Source: Halobium salinum (GTDB lineage Archaea; Halobacteriota; Halobacteria; Halobacteriales; Haloferacaceae). Taken from it: 64,000 nt of DNA. The number at the start of each line of letters is the position of its first letter. The stretch's first letter is position 1. The notes under the pieces were generated by a model, which was not told where the DNA came from, made no database searches, and saw only the letters and a list, made by a program, of their open reading frames with translations. Positions 41,968 to 50,507 of this stretch are shown in pieces. The stretch is taken from positions 506,927 through 570,926 of the forward strand of contig NZ_JAODIW010000006.1 of NCBI RefSeq assembly GCF_026586625.1. Direction: 5' to 3'. The translations under genes were made by a program, and so were the position numbers.

Positions 41968-44490
41968 CTACTCCCCGCCACCCTCGTCGCCGAACAGGAG
42001 GCCGAAGAGCTTGCGTTCGCCGGCGCGGATGTGGCGGTTCACGGTCGGCTGTGACACGCCGAGAGCGTCGGCCAGCTCCTGTCCGGTCGTCCGCCGCGGC
42101 CACTCGAAGAAGCCGCTGAAGTACGCCGTCCGAAGCACCTCGGCCTGACGCTCGGTGAGTCGCTCGGTGAACGCCGACTCGAACTCGGTGCGGGTCATCA
42201 CCGGGTCGTCGCGCTCGCGACGGGCGACCAGCTCCGCGCCGTCGTAGGCGCCCGCCACCGACCGGGACAGCCCGCGCACGTCGGCGTCGACGGGGGCTCG
42301 GAGGGTGAGCCGCGCGTGTCCGGGCGTCGAGACCAGGTCGCGGACCACCACGCCGCGGTCGAGCAGCGACTCGAAGAACGAGCCGTAGCCGAGCGTACAC
42401 TCGAACAGCTGTTCCCGTCCGTCGTCGACCGTGGTGATGTGCCGGAGCGCCGTCACCTCGGGGGAGTCCCCGGCGGCCGCCTCGACGGTCGACACGTCCA
42501 CGTCCCGGGCCGTGAAGTAGAGGTGGAGGCGTCCGTCCGTCCGCTGGACGAGCGCCTCGAACTCGAACTCCCCGGAGTCGACGAGCGTCCGGAGCGGGCC
42601 GTCGCGCCCCTCGATTTCGTACTCCAGTTCGACCGACTGCCTCCCGACGAACGCCTGCTTACGTTCGAGCGCTCCGACGGCGTAGCCGATGGTCTCGCCC
42701 AACTCGGCGAGCACCTGCCGTTCCGTGCGGTCGAACGCCTCCGACTCGCTCGCGTAGAGGTTCAACACGCCGTAGAGCCGGTCGTGGTAGACGACCGGCA
42801 CCGCGGCGCTCGACCGATACCCGCGTCGGAGGGCGGGCTCCCGCCACGGCTCGAACGGTGGGTCGGCCCGGATGTCGTCCTGTACCTGGACGCGGCGGGT
42901 TCTGGCGGCCACACCCGTCGGTCCCTGTCCGTGCTCGTCGTCGGGGTCGACGCTGACGGTGAGCGCGTCGAGGTAGTCCTGGCCGACGCCCGCCGCGGCG
43001 ACCGGTTCGACCCGCTGGGTCACCTCGTCTACCCTGCCGAACCACGCGAACCGATACAGGTCGGCTCCGACGAGACGGGTGCAGACGGTTCGTTCGACCT
43101 CCTCGCGCGACGTCGCCTCGGTGAGCCCCCGAACGACCGCCCGGACGACGCGATTGATCCGTTCGAGCCGTTCGAGGCGCTCGTTCCGGCTACGGAGCGC
43201 GTCACGCTGCTCGCGCAAGGAGCGCTCTCGTTCCGCCCGGTCGAGCGAGGACACCGCCGCCGCCCGGAGGATGTCGGTCAGATGCGTCTCCTCGTCACCG
43301 ACCGCCGCCGTCGTGTGGGCGCCGAGGACCAGGACCCCGTGGCGCCCCAGCGGAAGCACGGAGAGCGTATCCGGCTCGTCGCCGGACTCCCCGCCCGCGA
43401 CCCGTCGTCGTGACCCATCGAGCGCGCTCTCGAACCGCCGCGTCTCGCCCGTCGAGAACGCCGTCCACGCGTGGTCGGCGCCGCCGTCCGAGAGGACGTC
43501 CTCGAGCGTCGATTCCTCGCGGCTCCCACCGACCGGACGCAGGTGGCCGATCTCGGCGTCGTACAGCGCTACGAGCGCCGTCCGACACCCGAGCGGGTCC
43601 GTCGCGGCCGCTCGGAGGAGTTCACACACCTCCGCCGCCGTCTCCGCCCCGGTCATCGACTCCATCGCCCGGTTGAGCGCCGCCAACCGGTCCGTTCGCC
43701 GACGCTGTGCCGTCACGTCGCGGACGACGCCGGCGAAGTAACGCTCCCCGCGGTGTCCGTACTCGGCGAAGGAGACGCCCAGTGGGACCTCGTGGCCGTC
43801 GCTGTGGCGACCCGGCAGTTCGACGTACTCCCAGTCGACCCGGCGCTCGCCGGTCTCGAGGTAGCGGGCCATCCCCGCCTCGTGGCGTCGGGCGACCTCG
43901 TCGCTCATCAGCCGCGTCAGCGGTTCGCCGACGAGGTCGGCCGGTCGGTAGCCGAGCACGTCTTCGACCGCCGGGTTGACGAACTGGACGACCCCTGCCC
44001 GGTCGACGCCGACGACGACGTCCGAGGCCGCCGCCGCGATGGCCTCGAGTTGTGCCGCCCGCTCGCTATCGTCGCCGGCGCCCACTGCTCCGTCGTCGCT
44101 CGTGCTCCCGTCGTTCCCCGGAGTCCGACCGTCGAGGACACGCCGGACTCGGGCGGCGAGTCGCCGATTCGCACCCTCGGTCGTCGCGTCGACGTAGTCG
44201 AGCGCCCCCGCCTCGATAGCGGCGACGACCGCCGAGTCGTCCGCGGACTTCCCGAAGAGGAGCACCGGGACCGTCGGCGCCGCTCGCCCGACCGTCTCGA
44301 CGAGCCCGACCCCGCCGTCGCCGACGACGAGGGCCACTCCGTCTCCCGCGTGGTCCTCTCGGAGCAGTTCGGCCACGTCCGCCGTCTCGTCGGCCCGCGA
44401 GAGGGCCACCCCTCGGTCCGACGGGAGGGTGTCGACCAGCCGCGCGTGGAGGGCGTCGGGAAGGACCGAAACGACGTGCACGTCGGTCAC
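41968..44490 (-). CDS. Large bacterio-opsin activator-type regulator with PAS and GAF domains
   Basis: The 840-residue regulator has an N-terminal receiver-like domain (HVVSVLPDALHARLVDTL, ending GALDYVDATTE) and a PAS domain (ASDVVVGVDRAGVVQFVN). Two GAF domains (LVALYDAEIGHLRPVGG; RRGYRSSAAVPVVYHDR) and a bat domain (RQSVELEYEIEGRD) follow. A C-terminal HTH_10 (ERQAEVLRTAYFSGFFEWPRR, ELADALGVSQPTVNRHIR) ends it. GTG 44490 is preferred: a TATA-like TTTTATG sits over an ATG at 44562, and GGAGGCGG precedes the GTG. It likely senses light, oxygen or a ligand and controls neighbouring genes. Confidence 0.82.
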   Translation of the reverse strand: MTDVHVVSVLPDALHARLVDTLPSDRGVALSRADETADVAELLREDHAGDGVALVVGDGGVGLVETVGRAAPTVPVLLFGKSADDSAVVAAIEAGALDYVDATTEGANRRLAARVRRVLDGRTPGNDGSTSDDGAVGAGDDSERAAQLEAIAAAASDVVVGVDRAGVVQFVNPAVEDVLGYRPADLVGEPLTRLMSDEVARRHEAGMARYLETGERRVDWEYVELPGRHSDGHEVPLGVSFAEYGHRGERYFAGVVRDVTAQRRRTDRLAALNRAMESMTGAETAAEVCELLRAAATDPLGCRTALVALYDAEIGHLRPVGGSREESTLEDVLSDGGADHAWTAFSTGETRRFESALDGSRRRVAGGESGDEPDTLSVLPLGRHGVLVLGAHTTAAVGDEETHLTDILRAAAVSSLDRAERERSLREQRDALRSRNERLERLERINRVVRAVVRGLTEATSREEVERTVCTRLVGADLYRFAWFGRVDEVTQRVEPVAAAGVGQDYLDALTVSVDPDDEHGQGPTGVAARTRRVQVQDDIRADPPFEPWREPALRRGYRSSAAVPVVYHDRLYGVLNLYASESEAFDRTERQVLAELGETIGYAVGALERKQAFVGRQSVELEYEIEGRDGPLRTLVDSGEFEFEALVQRTDGRLHLYFTARDVDVSTVEAAAGDSPEVTALRHITTVDDGREQLFECTLGYGSFFESLLDRGVVVRDLVSTPGHARLTLRAPVDADVRGLSRSVAGAYDGAELVARRERDDPVMTRTEFESAFTERLTERQAEVLRTAYFSGFFEWPRRTTGQELADALGVSQPTVNRHIRAGERKLFGLLFGDEGGGE

Positions 44491-44635
44491 CGAACTGGCA
44501 CCGCCGCCTCCGGATGTCTCTCCCCAGTCATGTATCTTGCAGCTAGTCCGGGTCAGAAACATAAAAGTCCGTTGGCCCGTCGACGGCGCCTCGGTTCGCC
44601 GCCACACCGACACTCGCGGCCAACCCGTTGCCGTT

Positions 44636-44785
44636 CTACTCGGTGGTCTCCTCACCGTCCGCCGCCCGCCCGCCGTCACCCGTCTCGCGCCGGAGCTGTC
44701 GGCGAAGCTCGACGGCGAGGGCGACGCTTCCGATGGCCAGCGCGCTCAGTGCGAGCACCCACGGTCCCGCCGGTTCGTCGGTCAT
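44636..44785 (-). CDS. Small single-pass membrane protein (49 aa)
   Basis: The 49-residue frame has MTDEPAGPWVLALSALAIGSV, one TM helix, then a basic-acidic cytoplasmic tail (ELRRQLRRETGDGGR...). The TM-plus-charged-tail layout and intact frame support coding, though no family is recognised. It is upstream of and on the same strand as the Bat regulator, so they may be cotranscribed. Confidence 0.55.
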   Translation of the reverse strand: MTDEPAGPWVLALSALAIGSVALAVELRRQLRRETGDGGRAADGEETTE

Positions 44786-44856
44786 GGCCGACGGTACGCC
44801 GGCCTCGGACATGAAGCGTCCGGCGGTGACTCCCGGCTGTCGGACGAAGCGTGCGA

Positions 44857-44878
44857 CGGGCGCGGTGGGATTCGAACC
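44857..44878 (-). repeat. tRNA 3'-end fragment, degenerate att-like copy
   Basis: CGGGCGCGGTGGGATTCGAA onward matches the tRNA-Arg 3' end less exactly than the copy at 44960. It contains the T-arm complement (GGGATTCGAACC) and a short acceptor arm. It lies 103 nt left of the first att copy and may mark an older integration or a second tRNA-derived att. Confidence 0.5.
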
Positions 44879-44959
44879 TCAGTCACTCCGCTCGCCGTCG
44901 CCGCTTTGTTCCCTGCTTCGAATCCCGAGCACCGCTGCTGCTCATTGTCGTTTGCAGAC

Positions 44960-44982
44960 AGCGGGCACGATGGGATTCGAAC
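44960..44982 (-). repeat. Left attachment site (attL), tRNA-Arg 3' fragment
   Basis: A 23-nt stretch starting AGCGGGCACGATGGGATT is identical to 47135-47157 inside the intact tRNA-Arg gene (same orientation). It begins at the discriminator side of the tRNA and includes the T-loop TTCGAA. This is the usual footprint of tyrosine-integrase insertion into a tRNA 3' end. Confidence 0.8.
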
Positions 44983-45051
44983 AGCGCCTCACGGCGCCAC
45001 CGCGCCCTCACCACCCACATCGTCCCACCATCGTCCCCCGCCGGGCAACAC

Positions 45052-45336
45052 TATGCCAAGCTCGAACCCATCAGTCCGCAAGAAGCCAAAGACTGGTTCA
45101 TCAACTCCAGAAAAACTGAACTCACCGACAGCACCGTACAAGCCTACAAGTACAGACTCTCCCCCTTCGTCCGCTTCTGCGACGAACAGGGCATCAACAC
45201 CCTCGACCGGCTCGAGGTCCGATACTTCCCCCAGCGGGAGATACTCCAACGAACCAGCGAGGCTGAGAGAGGTCTTAGAATTGACCTGGAAACCATCCAC
45301 GTTAGACGGCACAGACGCCAGCTGTCAGACGAGTGA
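45052..45336 (+). pseudogene. Tyrosine recombinase (XerC/D-type integrase) fragment
   Basis: In frame from about 45052: LEPISPQEAKDWFINSRKTE, then LTDSTVQAYKYRLSPFVRFCDEQG (residues about 4-45) match the N-terminal SAM-like core-binding domain of haloarchaeal phage-type integrases. The match fades after INTLDRLE, and no catalytic domain (R...HxxR...Y) follows; the frame ends at 45336. There is no proper start codon in this frame; it runs back into the att copy, as if the original 5' end was lost in recombination. Non-functional. Confidence 0.65.
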
Positions 45337-46138
45337 TTTCGGTGATTCTCCAAGAATCCGGAGGAACGCCATCCACAGAGGGCCAGACAAGGCCACCCCC
45401 GAGTTACTGGCACTTCAGAGCGGTCGCTTCTGCTCCTGCTAACTCCTCCGAGAATCGCTCCTGGCTGTGGCTGAACTGTGTCGGCGTTTCCCTCCAGATA
45501 ACCGAGAAGCGTAGCGCGGACCGATTGGAGAGCGACTCAGCTGACACACCACTTCTCTCCTGACGTGGACATCGGGGAGTGGAAACCCCGGATTCCACGT
45601 TGCCTATGAAGACTCACCGGGAACAAGGCTTGTCAGAGGCGATGGGGTGATTGGGGCCGGGTGGGCGCGGACCTCAGTTCCCTCTTCCTCCCGATGGGCA
45701 ACCCAGACTTTCTTGCCACTATCATTAGCTGTCTCGGCTGCCCTACGAAGGCACTTAAGCCAGTTCCTCTCCACCACCGAAATGTCTTATCATGGAGTAT
45801 GATGGTTGATTGCGACGTAATTCCCCGTTCAACCCTTACCTAATGGACTGATATCACATACCGCTGTCCTCGGGATTGGCCTCTTCTATTGAATCAGCTG
45901 ATATCACAATCTCAATACACTATCGGAGTTGCGTTCAATATTTTCAGTACAAAATTTCGATATCTCCGGAGATTGACTTTTGCTAGAGCTCCGTTTATTA
46001 CCAAATCCGTCCACTAACCAGCTTAAGCACAACGCTTCCACTGAACCATTGAATCATACATTATCTTACTATAGACCATCATACTCGCCATCGGATTTAT
46101 ATCGACTCGATGGAAGATACTGCATGGGAGGTAAATGT
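45337..46138. other. About 800-nt lower-GC gene-free part of the element
   Basis: No credible coding frame. It contains remnants: a hairpin at 45563-45600, CTGATATCACA direct repeats 50 nt apart (45848, 45898), and A/T-rich stretches (such as 45935-45965) unlike the rest of the window. The promoter of the HTH_10 gene is at its right end (TTTATAT, 46095-46101). Confidence 0.5.
45563..45600. repeat. Two-tier hairpin in the element
   Basis: ACGTGGA (45563-45569) pairs with TCCACGT (45594-45600) and CGGGG (45573-45577) with CCCCG (45586-45590), separated by 3-nt internal loops. It could be a subterminal palindrome of an IS200/IS605-like end or a terminator. No transposase is recognisable next to it. 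Confidence 0.55.
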
Positions 46139-46792
46139 GTGAAATCAACGATGCTTTCGTTTCGAGTCGCATCGGAGGCCACTCTCCTCGGCCGCGCACT
46201 CGCTCTGCCGCCCGACGCCCAAGCGTCGGCTGAGACCATCGTCCCGGCGAACGGTCGGTTCGTTCCGTATCTCTGGGTGGAGGCGGAGGCCGAATTAAGC
46301 GCGGACGAGCTCGTGGGAGACTCAACGCCGCTTGGAGAGCTAACAGAGTTACTGACGGAGGGAAATGCCCAACTCTTCCAGCTTACTTGGCGAGATGTTA
46401 GTGACCGGCTCTTCGAGGCGATTCGCGCCGAGGACGGAGCAATCACCTCACTCCAAGGGAACGCTGAGAATTGGGACTTTCACGTCCGATTTCCGTCCGA
46501 ACCCGCTATCTCGGCGTTCCACAAGCGTTGTCGCGAGGAGGAAATTCGTATCGACGTTACCCGCTTGTCGCAGCCCCTGATGCGAGGTGGTGGCTCAGAT
46601 GCGACAACACCTCAACAAGAGGCCCTACAAGCGGCGCTCGAACGCGGTTATTACGACGTTCCCAGACGTGTAACTCTCAACGAACTCGCAGAAGAATTCG
46701 GCATCTCCGATAGTGCTTTCTCGCAGTTGCTCCGGAGGGGGAACAGGAATATACTGCACGAGGAATTTAGGGAGATGCAAGACCGTACATGA
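46139..46792 (+). CDS. HTH_10 bacterio-opsin activator-like regulator of the element
   Basis: The 217-residue protein has an N-terminal bat-like domain (STMLSFRVASEATLLGRALA) and a C-terminal HTH_10 (ATTPQQEALQAALERGYYDVPRR, LNELAEEFGISDSAFSQLLRR). GTG 46139 is chosen because GGAGGT (46127-46132) sits at ideal spacing. ATG 46124, ATG 46151 and an upstream TATA (TTTATAT, 46095) are alternatives. Base composition is lower in GC than its paralogs at 18987 and 63600, consistent with arrival on the element. It is the only complete gene left inside the att-bounded region. Confidence 0.8.
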   Translation: MKSTMLSFRVASEATLLGRALALPPDAQASAETIVPANGRFVPYLWVEAEAELSADELVGDSTPLGELTELLTEGNAQLFQLTWRDVSDRLFEAIRAEDGAITSLQGNAENWDFHVRFPSEPAISAFHKRCREEEIRIDVTRLSQPLMRGGGSDATTPQQEALQAALERGYYDVPRRVTLNELAEEFGISDSAFSQLLRRGNRNILHEEFREMQDRT

Positions 46793-47136
46793 GTTGACTG
46801 CAGAATCTGTTGTAGTTGGTTGTGGTAATCGATACTGCCTGATTTCCCGTAAGTGCATGCGATGTTTGGGAGGAACGCCCGCCTCAGCCACATCCCAGCC
46901 GACGCTGTTAGGTTGTAGCACCTTCTTTCGTGCACGAAATGCCGGATAGCGGTAGCTATCTCTATCGAGTTGTGTGGTGTGACGTAGGATAACCGGCAGA
47001 TGGGGCGGAGTCAGCGCTACGGTGGGGTGGACTCTATCTCGGTTCTACTCGATGTGTCTCTCAATAGAAGTTTACTCGGGAGGCAGATGGCGTGAATTGG
47101 GCGAATCGGCTTGACACGTGAGACTCCTGAAGGGAG
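46793..47136. other. Gene-free 344-nt region before the tRNA
   Basis: It holds the right end of the element. No frame with coding character is seen, and no clear repeat is found. GC rises back to genome level before the tRNA gene. Confidence 0.5.
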
Positions 47137-47211
47137 CGGGCACGATGGGATTCGAACCCACGACCACCGGATTAGAAGTCCGACGCTCTGTCCGGACTGA
47201 GCTACGTGCCC
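47137..47211 (-). tRNA. tRNA-Arg (anticodon UCU)
   Basis: On the minus strand the acceptor arms GGGCACG (47211-47205) and CGTGCCC (47144-47138) pair fully, with discriminator G at 47137. The D-arm (GCTCAGTCCGGACAGAGC), the anticodon stem with loop TTCTAAT (anticodon TCT) and the T arm with GGTTCGAATCCC complete a canonical cloverleaf. There is no intron and no encoded CCA. It decodes AGA. The 3' half serves as the attachment site for the element on its left; the intact gene is at the attR side. Confidence 0.95.
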
Positions 47212-47433
47212 TCGGTCACGACAAACGGCGGGGTGGTAAAAAGCCGTACGGGTCGCGTCCGAGGGTTCATCCCGGATGGCGCGACCACGACCGGACGTGT
47301 ACTGAACACGACGTGGGACGGTTCGTGGCCGCCTCCGGCGGTCGTCGACCGGCAGTTCCGGTCCGAAGCGTGCGGCACCCCGTCTCACGACCGCCGTCGC
47401 CGCCTGCTCGCCACTCGCCCACTTACCCGGTGT

Positions 47434-47811
47434 TCACCCGTCGAAACGGTACAGCGACGTGACGTACGGGAGCCGGTTGAACATCCAGTAGGCGACCGGT
47501 AGTCCGACGACCGTCACCGCGAGGAAGGCGGCGACGTTCGCCCAGAGCCACGACAGCCACCAGCCGACGAGCACGAGGTAGGCGGCTCTAACGAGCAGGG
47601 AGTGCTGTCCACGAGCCGCCTCCGGCGCCGCTCGGGAACGAGGCTCCTTCAGCGAGAGCACGGTCGGCACGAGATTGGTCAGCTTGATGCCGACCGGCGC
47701 GAAGACGACCGTCACGACGAGCAACCACGCGACGTTGACGACGGCCGGCGTGGCCCACCACCCGACGAGGACGAACCAGAGGGCACGAACGAGAAGCGAA
47801 CGGTCTCCCAT
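47434..47811 (-). CDS. YccF-domain membrane protein, two repeats
   Basis: The 125-residue protein is an internal duplication of a YccF-type unit. SLLVRALWFVLVGWWATPAV, then LVVTVVFAPVGIKLTNLVP, recur as SLLVRAAYLVLVGWWLSWLW with LAVTVVGLPVAYWMFNRLP. Four TM helices are expected. It starts at ATG 47811; upstream in-frame sequence is not conserved. Function of YccF proteins is unknown, though membrane placement is clear. Confidence 0.78.
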   Translation of the reverse strand: MGDRSLLVRALWFVLVGWWATPAVVNVAWLLVVTVVFAPVGIKLTNLVPTVLSLKEPRSRAAPEAARGQHSLLVRAAYLVLVGWWLSWLWANVAAFLAVTVVGLPVAYWMFNRLPYVTSLYRFDG

Positions 47812-47978
47812 ACCGGAGAGAGGCGAGCGTCGCGGATAGCGATGCCGCCGAGTGGGGGCCGTCAGTTCGGCCGCTCGGCCACCTTTCGCCACCGTCGACG
47901 CCTCTGTTGCCTTCGCCGTCTCCGCCCCCGACGGCGGCAGTCACAGCGTTTAACCGGGGCTCCCGAGTAGGACGCGTG

Positions 47979-48596
47979 ATGACCGTCATCGGAACCGTCG
48001 GACTGCCCGGCAGTGGGAAGGGCGAAGCCGCGGCCGTCGCCGAGGAGGAGGGGATTCCGGTCGTCACGATGGGCGACGTGATTCGACAGGAGTGCCGGGA
48101 CCGAGGGCTCGACCCCGCCGAGGCCCACGGCGAGGTCGCGACGGCGCTGCGCGAGGAGAACGGCCCCGCCGCCATCGCCGAGCGCTCGCTCCCGCTCGTC
48201 CGGGAGCGACTGGCGGACCACGACACGGTGCTCGTCGACGGCCTCCGCTCCGGAGTCGAACTCGACCGCTTCGAGGCGGCCTTCGGCGACGAGTTCGTCC
48301 TGCTCAGCATCGAGGCGCCCGCGTCGGTCCGACGCGACCGCGTCGAGAGCCGCGGCCGCGACAAGGGCGCCGACGAGGGCGGCGAGAGCCTCGACGCGCG
48401 CGACGAGCGCGAACTCGGCTTCGGGATGGGCGACGCGATGGAGCGCGCCGACGTGGTCGTCGACAACGTCGACACGCTGGAGGCGTTCCGCCGCCGGGTC
48501 CGGAGGCTCCTCCGGGAGGGTCCCGAGGCGCTCGACGGCGAGGACTCCGTCGAACTGCGCGTCGACGCCGAAGAACGGCCGGAGGCGGAGCGATGA
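47979..48596 (+). CDS. UPF0200-type nucleotide kinase (dephospho-CoA kinase-like)
   Basis: The 205-residue P-loop protein has GTVGLPGSGKGEAA (Walker A), a MGDVIRQECRDRG motif, and a LID-like region with DKGADEGGESLDARDERELG. The archaeal family is annotated UPF0200/COG0237-like, and the fold resembles dephospho-CoA or adenylate kinases. Substrate is unproven. The next gene overlaps its stop by 4 nt (ATGA at 48593-48596) and is the UPF0201 protein commonly found beside it, so they likely work as a unit. Confidence 0.85.
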   Translation: MTVIGTVGLPGSGKGEAAAVAEEEGIPVVTMGDVIRQECRDRGLDPAEAHGEVATALREENGPAAIAERSLPLVRERLADHDTVLVDGLRSGVELDRFEAAFGDEFVLLSIEAPASVRRDRVESRGRDKGADEGGESLDARDERELGFGMGDAMERADVVVDNVDTLEAFRRRVRRLLREGPEALDGEDSVELRVDAEERPEAER

Positions 48597-49018
48597 TCTA
48601 CAGCATCGACGTGGAGGTCGTCGTTCCGGTCCGGGACACCGAGGTCACCGACCGCGTCGCCGATGCCGTCCGCAACCTCTTCCCGAACGCCGAGGTCTCC
48701 CACGAGGCCGGCCGCCTCGTCGCCGAGACCCACTCGCTCGACCACTTCTCCGACCTGCTCCACCGACAGGAGATTCTCGACACCGCCCGCCGCGAGTTCG
48801 AGCGTTCGAGCGACGGGGAGTCGTTCTCCTTCTCCCTGAAGAAACAGGCGGCGTTCAAGGGGGTCGTCAACTTCGCCGTCGGCAACCCCGACGAACTCGG
48901 CGACCTCGACGTCGTCGTCACCGTCCGGAACCCGTCGGTCGACGAGTTCGTCGACCACGTCGCCCCGCCGACGAAAGACGGGAAGCCCGTCGACCCTTCG
49001 CGCGACGACCGCCGTTGA
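48593..49018 (+). CDS. UPF0201 (RNA-binding-like) protein
   Basis: The 141-residue protein begins MIYSIDVEVVVPVRDTEV and continues with two ferredoxin-like strands and DELGDLDVVVTVRNPSVDEF, in the archaeal UPF0201/PF01877 family. It has been described as nucleic-acid binding; role in CoA or RNA metabolism is unproven. The SD-like GGAGGCGGAG precedes ATG 48593, which overlaps the kinase stop (ATGA), so translation is coupled. Its acidic tail (DPSRDDRR) is halophilic. Confidence 0.85.
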   Translation: MIYSIDVEVVVPVRDTEVTDRVADAVRNLFPNAEVSHEAGRLVAETHSLDHFSDLLHRQEILDTARREFERSSDGESFSFSLKKQAAFKGVVNFAVGNPDELGDLDVVVTVRNPSVDEFVDHVAPPTKDGKPVDPSRDDRR

Positions 49019-49063
49019 ACCCGGACCGCCGAGCACAGGTCGGCCCCTCGCGACTCTAACCCC

Positions 49064-49468
49064 CTACACCGCTATCCACGAACTCACCGACACCGACGGG
49101 TCGCTTCCGGCGGGACAGGCCACGGTCCCCTGTCGGGTTCCGTCCGCCGGAACGTGCCTGAACTGTAACTGTCTCGTCGTCTCGCCGCAGTCGACGTCTA
49201 CCGTCACCGACGAGAGCCCGATGTCGCCAGGGTTCGACAGGGCGACCGTCGTTCGGACGCCGTCCGCGCTCGCGTCCGTCGAGACGACACTCGCCGTCGG
49301 GTTCGCGCCGTCCGGCGTCGCCAGCGCGTGTGCGCCGACGTAGCCGAACAGCAGGAGCGTGACGGCGACCCCGACCACGAGGACGACGGTCTCGACGGTG
49401 GGTGCGGCACCGGGTCCGTCGTCGACCTCCCCGGCCTCCTCGCGCTCCTCCCGTCGCTCGCCGCTCAT
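49064..49468 (-). CDS. TIGR02588-type single-pass membrane protein
   Basis: The 134-residue protein has a charged N-terminus (MSGERREEREEAGEVDDG), one TM helix at about residues 25-47 (VETVVLVVGVAVTLLLFGYVG), and a beta-rich extracellular-type domain (VRTTVALSNPGDIGLSSVTV) with two cysteines. It is the usual companion of TIGR02587/DUF2391 proteins, and its start overlaps that gene's stop by 4 nt (49465-49468), so the pair is translated together. Function unknown. Confidence 0.78.
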   Translation of the reverse strand: MSGERREEREEAGEVDDGPGAAPTVETVVLVVGVAVTLLLFGYVGAHALATPDGANPTASVVSTDASADGVRTTVALSNPGDIGLSSVTVDVDCGETTRQLQFRHVPADGTRQGTVACPAGSDPSVSVSSWIAV

Positions 49469-50427
49469 CCGAGCACCACCTCGGCGCCGCTGGCGCCGAG
49501 CGTCGCCGCGAAGCTGAGAACCACCGTCTGACTCACGCGCACGGAGACCGGCAGTTCGGTGAACGCCCCGAACCCGGCGAGCAGGAGCGCGGAGACGACG
49601 AGACAGACGACGTAGACGACGCAGGTCGCTCCGACCCGCCAGCGGCGGCTGTGGCCCTTCTCGCGCTTCCCCTGACCCCGGAACTCCAGCAGGTAGAGGA
49701 CCAGATACGTGGTCAGCAGGCTCATCGCGAGCACGAGCAACAGCCGACTCCACCCCATCGAGGTCGCGATAACCTCGACCTCCTCGGTCGGCGCGATGGG
49801 GTACGCGAAGAAGAACGCTCCGAAGGCGTAGACGCCGAGTTGGCGCACGACGGACTCCCCTTCGAGGGCGACGCCGTCGCCGACACCGAAATCGGTCTCC
49901 GAACCGCTCACACCGGCGTCCTCGCGGCCGTCTTCGGCACTACCGCTTTCGGTCTCGTCGTCCCCGTTGCCGTCGTGCGTCCCTCTCCTGTCGCTCCCGT
50001 CACCGCCGCCCTCCTCACTGAGGACGGTGTTCGCGAGCGCGGCGCCGAAGGCGAAGGGCACCACGTAGAACAGCCCCATGCGGGCCATCGTGACCGGCGG
50101 GTCCGACAGTCGGAGCGTCCCGAACACGAGCAGGACGAGGTAGCTGGCGACGAGACTCTGGACGACGATTTCGACGAAGTCGGTTAGCTGGCCCAGCCCG
50201 AACGGACGGGGGTGGTCCTCGTGCTCCTCTCGGAAGCCGATGTGGCGGGAGACGACGTAGACGAGCGCGAGGCCGCCGACCGCGTACCCGAGGAGATAGC
50301 GGGTCGGCAGCGTAGCGGCGAACTCCCACACCTCCTGGGTGTACACCGCGGAGACGCCGAGGACGAGTAGGGCGCCGGTGACACCTCGGCCCTGCTCGCG
50401 GAACTCCTCGGCGAGCGTGTCGTGCAT
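49465..50427 (-). CDS. TIGR02587/DUF2391 multi-pass membrane protein
   Basis: The 320-residue protein has about seven TM helices. The family region VTGALLVLGVSAVYTQEVW, then TRYLLGYAVGGLALVYVVS, is at the N-terminus. A central Asp/Gly-rich cytoplasmic insert (residues about 140-190) is a haloarchaeal addition. The C-terminal helices end LSFAATLGASGAEVVLG. ATG 50427 is preferred over 50454 because it starts MHDTLAEEFREQGRG. It is the first gene of a two-gene unit with TIGR02588. No function is established. Confidence 0.8.
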   Translation of the reverse strand: MHDTLAEEFREQGRGVTGALLVLGVSAVYTQEVWEFAATLPTRYLLGYAVGGLALVYVVSRHIGFREEHEDHPRPFGLGQLTDFVEIVVQSLVASYLVLLVFGTLRLSDPPVTMARMGLFYVVPFAFGAALANTVLSEEGGGDGSDRRGTHDGNGDDETESGSAEDGREDAGVSGSETDFGVGDGVALEGESVVRQLGVYAFGAFFFAYPIAPTEEVEVIATSMGWSRLLLVLAMSLLTTYLVLYLLEFRGQGKREKGHSRRWRVGATCVVYVVCLVVSALLLAGFGAFTELPVSVRVSQTVVLSFAATLGASGAEVVLG

Positions 50428-50507
50428 AGCGCCCGCTTCGACCACCGGGGGCATAACCGAGGCGGTCGCGGTCGGGTCCGCACGCCGTGCCGGGAGCGGT
50501 GCCGACG

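Larger units (their letters stand above)
44960..47157. mobile_element. Decayed tRNA-Arg-targeted integrative element (about 2.2 kb)
   Basis: The region is bounded by identical 23-nt tRNA-Arg 3' copies (44960 and 47135). It has clearly lower GC from about 45600 to 46950 than the surrounding DNA, an integrase N-terminal fragment just inside attL, and one intact HTH_10 regulator. No replication, capsid or conjugation genes remain. This is the remnant of a virus or plasmid integration, with most cargo deleted. Direct repeats CTGATATCACA (45848-45858, 45898-45908) and the hairpin at 45563-45600 lie in it. Confidence 0.75.

Noticed and set aside
45404-45598. Possible transposase remnant next to the 45563 hairpin
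   Set aside because: The frames around it have no recognisable transposase motifs; only the hairpin is kept as a feature.
45661-45843. 60-codon plus-strand ORF in the element
   Set aside because: It has no SD or promoter, an unlikely composition and no conserved motif; probably chance in the low-GC remnant.
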